Shown one piece after another: positions 45,475 to 51,772 of a stretch of DNA of 51,772 nucleotides (position 1 is the first letter of the stretch; each line of letters starts with the position of its first letter). The notes below the pieces were generated by a model, which saw only the letters and a list, made by a program, of their open reading frames with translations, was not told the origin of the DNA and made no database searches. Origin of the DNA: an uncultured Pseudoxanthomonas sp. (GTDB taxonomy: Bacteria > Pseudomonadota > Gammaproteobacteria > Xanthomonadales > Xanthomonadaceae). The translations under genes and the position numbers were made by a program. The stretch is from assembly GCF_946886695.1 (NCBI RefSeq), contig NZ_CAMPJD010000031.1:1-51772 (forward strand), written 5' to 3'.

Positions 45475-48306
45475 ATGCATCGCCCCTGTCCTGCAGTCTT
45501 CCTGCATCGCCGCGTGCTGGCGTCGCTCATCGTGTTGGCCTCGATGTCGCTGGCGGCTTGTTCCGCGCAGCCCGGTGAAGCGCGTGATGCCCCTTTCTGG
45601 AGCACCGCACGACCCACTTCGGGATCCCCGCCCAGTCAGGCGATGAACCAGCAAGGTGTGGTCGTTGCTGCCGAGGCGCAGGTCGCGCCACCCCAGAACA
45701 TCAATGTCGATCCTGTGCCGCCGGGCCGCTACCGCATCGCCAGCGTGCTGAGCGGGTTGTGCATCGAGGTCCGCGACGGCAGCACAGCCAACGGCACGCC
45801 GCTGGTGCAGGCTGCCTGCGAGGGCACGCTGCACCGGCAGTTCTTCGACATCGCCGAGACGGCGGCCGGCCAGTACCGCCTGCGCAACCTGCACACGCAG
45901 AAGTCGGCCGACATTCCCGCGGGCTCGGGCGCCGACCACGTCATCGTGCAGCAATGGGACGACAACGGCAGCGGCGCGCAACGCTTCCGCCTGCAGCGCG
46001 TCGACACCAGCGACCGCTACCGGATCGTCAACGTCAACAGCGGCAAGTGCCTGGGCATCGTGGGTGCGTCGACGACGGCCGGTGCGTCTGTCGAGCAGGT
46101 AGCCTGCGCCGCCGTGCCCGCGCAGCAATTCCACCTCGGTGCCGGTGAGCCTCAACCGGTGCGGCAGAACGGATCGCAGCCTTTGATTCCGCCGCCTCCA
46201 CAGGTGCCGCCTTCTGCCAGCTACCAGCCATTGCTGTGGCCCGACGATGCGGCCCCCATCCAGTACATCCAGGACGACGGCACGCTGATCACCCATGTGG
46301 GCGGCCGCGTGCGCGACCGCCACGCGCGCGAGCCCATCGTCGATGACAGCTACCAAGTCTTCCCGCCCCAGTACTTCGAACGGCGTACGCACGAGATCGT
46401 GATCCACGACGATGCGGTGCCCGGCACGTCCGGTGAGCAGCGCATCCTGACCATCGTCGTCAGGCCACAGCACTACTGGTACGGCACCAATTTCCGCCAC
46501 GGCTACATCGGGCGCCGCAGCGAGGATCCGCTGGAACCTACTTCGGTCGCGCTCTATGCCGACAACGGCGGCATGAAGCTGTTGCCCGGTGGAATCGCGG
46601 CGCAGACGCCGATCGCGAACTACGCGCAACTCGGGCAGGATCCCAACGCCAACTACACCCCGCCGGCCGGCACGCCGGGCAATGCCTTCGTGTTGGTGAA
46701 GGAGATCCGCACGGCCGCCAACGACGCCCATCGGCCTTTGCGCAAGGGCGACCTGGTGGAGTTCGAGCTGGGCATCTTCCTGGCGGGCAACCCGGATCTC
46801 ATCGGTCGCTTCAACTACTACGCCGAGGCACTCGTCTACCGTGCGGGATCGCACGGCATCGTGTCCTGGTTCCGTGGGCCCGGCTACGGCGTGCAACGGC
46901 CGCTGGACTCGCTGGCCATGCCGGCGGAAGCGCTCAGCGCCGGGCCGTGGATGACGCTGCACGAGGACACCTCCAGCGAGCCGTTCCGGATGCTGCAGCA
47001 GGCCTCGCACAACATTGCCGGCTACAACATGCAGCCATGGGCGGAAGGGCGCCGGCTGATCCATACCTCGTTCGCGAGCGGCCGCCATTCGGAAGAAAGC
47101 AACACGGTGTTCGCCGCGCATGCGGGCAAGACCGCCCCCCATTTCTCGCAGACGCGCTGCGTGGACTGTCATGCGGGCAATGGACGCAGTTCACCCGTCG
47201 TCGGTGTACCCCTGGACCGGCTGGGCGTGTTCGTCGGCGTGGCCGGGGCAGGCACGCAGGCGCCGGATGCGCGCTTCGGTCTGCGCCTGCAGCAGGGCAC
47301 CTATCGCGAGGCCGGGGCCAACGTGGACGGGCGTGAAGCCGAGCTGGTGCTCACCGGCTACACGGAGCTGCCGGGTCGCTACACCGATGGCATAGGCTAC
47401 GTGCTGCGCCGGCCGAACTACGCCCTGCGCGACCGTGCCGGCCAGCCGCTGGCGTTGCCCAGCGCCTTGTCGGTACGCGTGGCGCCCTCGCTGACAGGGT
47501 TGGGCCTGCTGGAAGCAGTGCCCGAACAACAGCTCGAACGCCTGGCGCTGGCGCAACAGGGCGATCCCGACGGCGTGGCCGGCCGGCTGCAGATCGTGGC
47601 CGATCCACGCGACGCCGGTGTCAGTCGCGTGGGTCGCTTCGGCTGGAAGGCCGCTGCCGCCACGCTGGAACAGCAGACCTCGTTGGCGTTCAACACCGAC
47701 ATGGGCGTCACTTCGCCGCTGATGTCGTCGCTGGAGTGCGCGCGTGGCAGCGAGGGCGCGGCTTGCGCGGAGGTCAACAGCGGCAGTGCGAAGCTGACCG
47801 CAGCCGACATCCACCAGACCACGCTCTACCTGAGCCTGCTGGGCGTGCCTCCGAAACGGGACTTCGACAACCCGCTGGAGCAGGATGCGCAGGCGCGCGC
47901 CCGGCAATTGCGCGTCAAGCGCGGCGCACAACTGTTCGAAGCCGCCCGTTGCAGTACCTGCCACGCGCCGGAATTGCGCACGGGCCATCACCGGTTCGTC
48001 GAGCTGCGCTACCAGACCATCCGGCCGTACAGCGATCTGCTGTTGCACGACATGGGCCCCGGGCTCGCCGACACCTATGTCGAAGGCCGCGCCACCGCAC
48101 GCGAATGGCGCACGGCACCGCTATGGGGCCTCGGCCTGGCAGCTACGATCGATCCGAATGTCCGCTACCTGCACGACGGCCGCGCGGCGACGCTGGAAGA
48201 AGCCGTGCTTTGGCACGGCGGGCAGGGCACGGCGGCGAAGCAGCGCTTCGAGGCGATGAGTGCCGAGGACCGTCGCGCGCTGGTGGATTTCCTCAGGTCA
48301 CTCTGA
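45475..48306 (+). CDS. Lipoprotein fusing a ricin-type lectin domain to a DUF1111 di-heme oxidoreductase
   Basis: A 943-residue exported lipoprotein (LAAC lipobox, Cys29). Residues about 85-223 form a beta-trefoil of three repeats (GLCIEVRDGSTANGTPLVQAACEG, then a second, then GKCLGIVGASTTAGASVEQVAC), each closing with a QxF (HRQFF, AQRF, AQQF), like ricin B lectins. A P-rich linker leads to an unrecognised region (about 240-545). The C-terminal part matches DUF1111/di-heme oxidoreductase: first heme site CVDCH (Cys562, Cys565, His566), SLTGLGLLEAVPEQ, VGRFGWKAAAATLEQQTSLAFNTDMGVT, second heme site CSTCH (Cys826, Cys829, His830) and HDGRAATLEEAVLWHGGQG. The ATG at 45475 is chosen for its signal peptide, though its AAGGA is 12 bases upstream. 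The substrate is unknown; glycan binding with redox chemistry is inferred. Confidence 0.88.
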   Translation: MHRPCPAVFLHRRVLASLIVLASMSLAACSAQPGEARDAPFWSTARPTSGSPPSQAMNQQGVVVAAEAQVAPPQNINVDPVPPGRYRIASVLSGLCIEVRDGSTANGTPLVQAACEGTLHRQFFDIAETAAGQYRLRNLHTQKSADIPAGSGADHVIVQQWDDNGSGAQRFRLQRVDTSDRYRIVNVNSGKCLGIVGASTTAGASVEQVACAAVPAQQFHLGAGEPQPVRQNGSQPLIPPPPQVPPSASYQPLLWPDDAAPIQYIQDDGTLITHVGGRVRDRHAREPIVDDSYQVFPPQYFERRTHEIVIHDDAVPGTSGEQRILTIVVRPQHYWYGTNFRHGYIGRRSEDPLEPTSVALYADNGGMKLLPGGIAAQTPIANYAQLGQDPNANYTPPAGTPGNAFVLVKEIRTAANDAHRPLRKGDLVEFELGIFLAGNPDLIGRFNYYAEALVYRAGSHGIVSWFRGPGYGVQRPLDSLAMPAEALSAGPWMTLHEDTSSEPFRMLQQASHNIAGYNMQPWAEGRRLIHTSFASGRHSEESNTVFAAHAGKTAPHFSQTRCVDCHAGNGRSSPVVGVPLDRLGVFVGVAGAGTQAPDARFGLRLQQGTYREAGANVDGREAELVLTGYTELPGRYTDGIGYVLRRPNYALRDRAGQPLALPSALSVRVAPSLTGLGLLEAVPEQQLERLALAQQGDPDGVAGRLQIVADPRDAGVSRVGRFGWKAAAATLEQQTSLAFNTDMGVTSPLMSSLECARGSEGAACAEVNSGSAKLTAADIHQTTLYLSLLGVPPKRDFDNPLEQDAQARARQLRVKRGAQLFEAARCSTCHAPELRTGHHRFVELRYQTIRPYSDLLLHDMGPGLADTYVEGRATAREWRTAPLWGLGLAATIDPNVRYLHDGRAATLEEAVLWHGGQGTAAKQRFEAMSAEDRRALVDFLRSL

Positions 48307-48327
48307 ACGCGAGCGACCGCAATGAAA

Positions 48328-48350
48328 AAGCGCCGGGTCTACCGGCGCTT
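48328..48350. terminator. Terminator between the oxidoreductase gene and accA
   Basis: AAGCGCCGG and CCGGCGCTT form a 9-base stem with a GTCTA loop. The minus strand then has TTTTTCATT, so it mainly serves accA; the + strand side is weaker. Confidence 0.8.
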
Positions 48351-48371
48351 CAGTGGAGCTAAGGGCAGCGC

Positions 48372-49331
48372 TCAGGCGGCTTCGTACGCGCCGTAGCCAC
48401 GCAGGCGCTCGTAACGCTTCTGCAGCAGTTGTTCGACCGGCAACTGCTCCAGCGCATCCAGTTCGTTGAGCAGCACGGCTTTCAGGCGCACGGCCATCTG
48501 GCGGGGATTGCGGTGCGCGCCGCCGATGGGCTCGCGCACGACCTTGTCGACCAAGCCGAGGCCATGCAGGCGCTTGGCGGTAAGGCCCAGCTGTTCGGCG
48601 GCGTCCTTGGCCTTGGCGGCGTCTTTCCACAGGATCGACGCGCAGCCTTCCGGCGAGATCACCGAATAGGTGCCGTACTCCAGCATCAGCGTGCGGTCGC
48701 CAACGCCGATGGCGAGGGCGCCGCCGCTGCCGCCTTCGCCGATCACCGTGCAGATGATCGGGATCTTCAGTTCGGCCATTTCCATCAGGTTGCGGGCGAT
48801 GGCCTCGGACTGGCCGCGCTCTTCCGCGCCCACGCCCGGGTACGCGCCAGGCGTGTCGATGAAGGTCAGCAGCGGCAGCTTGAAGCGTTCGGCCATCTTC
48901 ATCAGCCGCAGCGCCTTGCGATACCCCTCGGGGCGCGGCATGCCGAAGTTGCGGGCGATCTTGCTCTTGGTGTCGCGGCCCTTCTGGTGGCCGATGATCA
49001 TCACGCTGCGGCCGTCGATGCGGCCCAGGCCGCCCACGATGGCGCTGTCGTCGGCGAACGCACGGTCACCTGCGAGTTCCTGGAACTCGTCGCAGAACAC
49101 CTTGATGTAGTCCAGCGTGTACGGGCGCGCCGGGTGGCGGGCCAGCTGCGAAACCTGCCACGGCGACAGGTCGCGGAAGATCTGCGCGGTGCGGATGCGC
49201 AGCTTGTCCTGCAGCGCGTGCACCTCGGCATCGACATTCACCGCCGGGCCGGTGCTGGCGGTACGCAGGTCCTGGATCTTGGCTTCCAGATCGGCGATGG
49301 GCTGTTCGAAATCGAGGTAGTTCGGATTCAT
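48372..49331 (-). CDS. accA: Acetyl-CoA carboxylase carboxyltransferase subunit alpha
   Basis: A 319-residue subunit that with AccD transfers CO2 from biotin-carrier protein to acetyl-CoA, committing it to fatty acid synthesis. Landmarks: [20 protein letters not shown] at the N-terminus, [107 protein letters not shown]. Normal length. It lies 99 bases after dnaE on the minus strand, the order also found in E. coli (dnaE-accA). The ATG has a poor ribosome site. Confidence 0.97.
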   Translation of the reverse strand: MNPNYLDFEQPIADLEAKIQDLRTASTGPAVNVDAEVHALQDKLRIRTAQIFRDLSPWQVSQLARHPARPYTLDYIKVFCDEFQELAGDRAFADDSAIVGGLGRIDGRSVMIIGHQKGRDTKSKIARNFGMPRPEGYRKALRLMKMAERFKLPLLTFIDTPGAYPGVGAEERGQSEAIARNLMEMAELKIPIICTVIGEGGSGGALAIGVGDRTLMLEYGTYSVISPEGCASILWKDAAKAKDAAEQLGLTAKRLHGLGLVDKVVREPIGGAHRNPRQMAVRLKAVLLNELDALEQLPVEQLLQKRYERLRGYGAYEAA

Positions 49332-49430
49332 CTGCGGGCCAGGGGCCGGAAAGGGGGAAAGTGTAGCCGAAGCGTCCGGACGGTCACGTACGGGGGTGTA
49401 GGGCCGTGGTGATGCGGCGCACGCGCTGTG

Positions 49431-51772
49431 TCAGTGCGTCCAGGGCCGATGGAACGCGGGCTTGGCCGTGCGTACGCCGGGGAGGGCGCGCAACGCATCC
49501 AGCAGCTCCGTGTCCACGCGCACGGCCTTCTGCCCATTGAGGTCCAGCATGCCGGCGATGGCGGACGTGCCCGCCGCCATCAACAGGTCGAGCCGCAACG
49601 GCGTACCGCCGGGTCGGTGTCGCGAAAGCAGGGCATCGACGCGCTGCCACAGACCGGGCACGCGCAGGTCCAGGCGAAGTTGCAGGCGTTGCGCGTGCTG
49701 CTGGCAGAGCTGGGTGTAGTCCCATACCTGGCGGATGCGCAGGCTGTAGCCACCGCTGAACTCGTCCTCGCGCAGGCCGCCCTTGATGACGAGAACGCGA
49801 TCGCGTGTCAGCAGGGGGCCGAACTCGGCCAGCGCGTCGGAGAACGCGCTGCATTCGATGCGACCGCACCCGTCCTCCACCTGCACGAAGACCTGGCTGT
49901 CCCCCTTGCGTCGCACCCCGACCACCTGGCCCGCGATCACGCAGGACACTTCGGGCCGCCAGCCTTTTTTCTCGCCGGGCGACTGGTTGGCCCAGATCGC
50001 GTCCAGATTGCCCAGGTCGTTGCCGACCAGCGATCGCAGGTCCTCGCGGTAAGGATCCATCGGGTGGCCGCTGAGATAGTGTCCCAGCGTCTCGCGCTCA
50101 CCGTGCAGCAACTGGGTCAGCGGCCATTCGTCGGTTTCGGGCAGATCGACGTGGATGTCGTCACCGCCGCTGCTGGAACCGAACATGTCGACGATGCCGG
50201 CACTGCGGTTCTTGCTGATCTGGTCGATGGCCTTCAGGACTTCCGGCAACTGCAGCGCCAGCGACGCCCGGTTGCGGCCGAGTGCGTCCAGCGCGCCGGC
50301 GTTGATCAGTGCTTCCAGCGCCCGCTTGTTGAGCTTCGAGGAATCGACGCGTTTGCAGAAATCCAGCAGGTCGCGGAACGTCCCGCCATCGCGGCGCGCC
50401 TCGACGATGCTCTCGCACACGCCCTGGCCGACGCCCTTCACCGCGCCCAGGCCATAGCGGACCGTGCGGGCATCGGTGGCGACGAACATGAAATCGGAAT
50501 GGTTGACGTCCGGCGGCAGCACGGTCAGGCCAAGTCCGCGTGCCTCGTCGAGGAAGCCGACCACCTTGTCGGTCTTGTCCATGTCGGACGACAGCGTGGC
50601 GGCCATGAACTCGGCGGGATAGTGCTTCTTCAGCCACGCGGTCTGGTAGGCGACCAGCGAGTACGCGGCGGCGTGCGACTTGTTGAAGCCGTAGCCGGCG
50701 AATTTCTCCATCAGGTCGAAGATTTCGTCGGCCTTGCGCTCGTCCACGCCGCCCTTCGCGGCACCCTCGCGGAAGATCTCGCGGTGCTTGGCCATTTCGG
50801 CCGGCACCTTCTTGCCCATTGCCCGGCGCAGCAGGTCGGCGCCGCCCAGCGAGTAGCCGCCGACGATCTGCGCCATCTGCATGACCTGCTCCTGGTAGAC
50901 CATGATGCCGTAGGTCTCTTCCAGCATGGTCTTGGTGCGCGGGTCCGGATAATCGAACTCCTCGCGCCCATGCTTGCGCTCGACGAACGACGGAATCATG
51001 TCCATCGGGCCGGGGCGGTACAGTGCATTCAGCGCGATCAGGTCCTCGAAGCGATCGGGCTTGGCTTCCTTCAGTGCGCGCCGCATGCCCGAGGATTCGA
51101 ACTGGAACACCGAACCGGTGTTGCCATTGGCGAACACGTCGCGATACACGCTGGCGTCGTCCAGCGGGATCGTGGTGATGTCGACAGGCGGCAGGCCGGC
51201 GCGCGCGTGGCGCTGGTTGATCGCCTTCACCGCCCAATCGATGATCGTCAGCGTGCGCAGGCCCAGGAAGTCGAACTTCACCAGGCCGACCGCTTCCACG
51301 TCGTCCTTGTCGAACTGGGTGACTGGATTCTTGCCGCGACCGTCTTCGTCGTGTTCGGCGAACAGCGGGCAGAAGTCCGACAGCGGCGACGGCGCGATCA
51401 CCACGCCGCCGGCATGCTTGCCCGCGTTGCGGGTAAGGTCTTCCAGCTGGCGCGCGAGGTCGATCAGGTCGCGTACGTCGTCTTCGTCGCGGTAGCGGTC
51501 GATCAGCTCCTGCGAGGCGGCCTCGCTGCTGCCTTCGCCCATCGCATCCTTCAGCGATACGCCCAGGATATTGGGGATCAGCTTGGCCACGCCGTCGACC
51601 AGACCGTACGGAAAGCCGAGTACGCGGCCGGCATCGCGCACCACGGCCTTGGCCGCCATCGTGCCGTAGGTGATGATCTGGCTGACGCGGTCGCGGCCGT
51701 ACTTGCGCGCGACGTAGTCGATCACCTCGTCGCGCCGGTCCATGCAGAAGTCGATGTCGAAGTCGGGCATCG
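49431..51772 (-). CDS. dnaE: DNA polymerase III alpha subunit, 3' part (cut by the right edge)
   Basis: About 780 residues of the replicative polymerase, running off the right end of the window; the PHP and N-terminal palm region are outside. The visible part opens with the catalytic motif MPDFDIDFCMDRRDEVIDYV, whose two Asp residues bind magnesium. KFDFLGLRTLTIIDWAVKAIN, LIALNALYRPGPMDMIPSFVERKHG, LEETYGIMVYQEQVMQMAQIVGGYSLGGADLLRRAMGKK and NKSHAAAYSLVAYQTAWLKKHYP are all typical of DnaE. An OB-fold (VIAGQVVGVRRKGDSQVFVQVEDGCGRIECSAFS) and a C-terminal domain follow. The Met at the very edge is internal, not a start. accA follows downstream. Confidence 0.97.
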   Translation of the reverse strand, partial: MPDFDIDFCMDRRDEVIDYVARKYGRDRVSQIITYGTMAAKAVVRDAGRVLGFPYGLVDGVAKLIPNILGVSLKDAMGEGSSEAASQELIDRYRDEDDVRDLIDLARQLEDLTRNAGKHAGGVVIAPSPLSDFCPLFAEHDEDGRGKNPVTQFDKDDVEAVGLVKFDFLGLRTLTIIDWAVKAINQRHARAGLPPVDITTIPLDDASVYRDVFANGNTGSVFQFESSGMRRALKEAKPDRFEDLIALNALYRPGPMDMIPSFVERKHGREEFDYPDPRTKTMLEETYGIMVYQEQVMQMAQIVGGYSLGGADLLRRAMGKKVPAEMAKHREIFREGAAKGGVDERKADEIFDLMEKFAGYGFNKSHAAAYSLVAYQTAWLKKHYPAEFMAATLSSDMDKTDKVVGFLDEARGLGLTVLPPDVNHSDFMFVATDARTVRYGLGAVKGVGQGVCESIVEARRDGGTFRDLLDFCKRVDSSKLNKRALEALINAGALDALGRNRASLALQLPEVLKAIDQISKNRSAGIVDMFGSSSGGDDIHVDLPETDEWPLTQLLHGERETLGHYLSGHPMDPYREDLRSLVGNDLGNLDAIWANQSPGEKKGWRPEVSCVIAGQVVGVRRKGDSQVFVQVEDGCGRIECSAFSDALAEFGPLLTRDRVLVIKGGLREDEFSGGYSLRIRQVWDYTQLCQQHAQRLQLRLDLRVPGLWQRVDALLSRHRPGGTPLRLDLLMAAGTSAIAGMLDLNGQKAVRVDTELLDALRALPGVRTAKPAFHRPWTH

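Noticed and set aside
51768..51770. The Met at the right edge as the dnaE start codon
   Set aside because: It precedes the catalytic PDFDIDF motif, which in DnaE is about 400 residues from the N-terminus, so the gene continues outside the window.

Overview
The window is about 52 kb of high-GC chromosomal DNA from a gammaproteobacterium, most likely a member of the Xanthomonadaceae (Pseudoxanthomonas/Stenotrophomonas/Lysobacter type). The grounds are the proteins themselves, the gene order leuS-lptE-holA-nadD-rsfS-rlmH ... maf-rng-yhdP-tldD-yjgA-pmbA, the many exported M13/M29/M38-type peptidases, and short intergenic palindromes of the kind common in that family. The genus is an inference. 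I see no phage, insertion sequence, CRISPR array, tRNA or rRNA.

Layout. (1) 0.15-2.0 kb: a two-gene phosphate uptake operon (DUF47/PhoU-like protein plus PiT permease) behind a good Pho-box candidate. (2) 2.1-3.6 kb: an unknown small protein, an alkyltransferase-like (ATL) DNA-lesion binding protein and a rhomboid protease. (3) 3.6-9.4 kb: three exported metallopeptidase-family proteins on the minus strand. One M13 protein has lost a zinc ligand (HELSR), the M29-like lipoprotein seems to lack its His ligands, and the second M13 protein looks intact. (4) 9.5-15.5 kb: a beta-CASP RNA nuclease, a translationally coupled LysM-FecR-FN3 / CHASE2-GGDEF envelope sensing pair, and a serine beta-lactamase-like hydrolase. 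(5) 15.5-18.5 kb: yhhQ, a DUF502 protein, a DUF4442 thioesterase-like protein and ybbN (cnoX). (6) 18.5-20.0 kb: a three-gene cassette with ATGA overlaps (DUF2178-like membrane protein, XRE regulator, DUF998-like membrane protein) behind an AT-rich promoter whose -10 lies in a perfect inverted repeat. (7) 20.2-40.5 kb: an exported amidohydrolase, then housekeeping genes for tRNA charging, LPS assembly, replication, NAD synthesis, ribosome maturation, RNA processing and the TldD/TldE protease, interrupted by a DUF695-RraB protein, a tonB and a SIMPL-domain gene. (8) 40.6-43.1 kb: tilS-xseB-ispA. (9) 43.2-48.3 kb: an accessory block with a GAF/degenerate-GGDEF protein, a tiny membrane protein, a TPR membrane protein and a 943-residue lipoprotein that fuses a ricin-type lectin, an unrecognised middle region and a DUF1111 di-heme oxidoreductase. 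(10) 48.4-51.8 kb: accA and the 3' part of dnaE, which runs off the right edge.

The strongest candidates for something undescribed are the lectin/di-heme oxidoreductase fusion, the self-contained XRE/membrane-protein cassette with its operator, and the catalytically degenerate M13 and M29 proteins beside an intact M13 paralogue. Four different families of palindromic intergenic repeats occur, two of them touching the stop codon of a gene.
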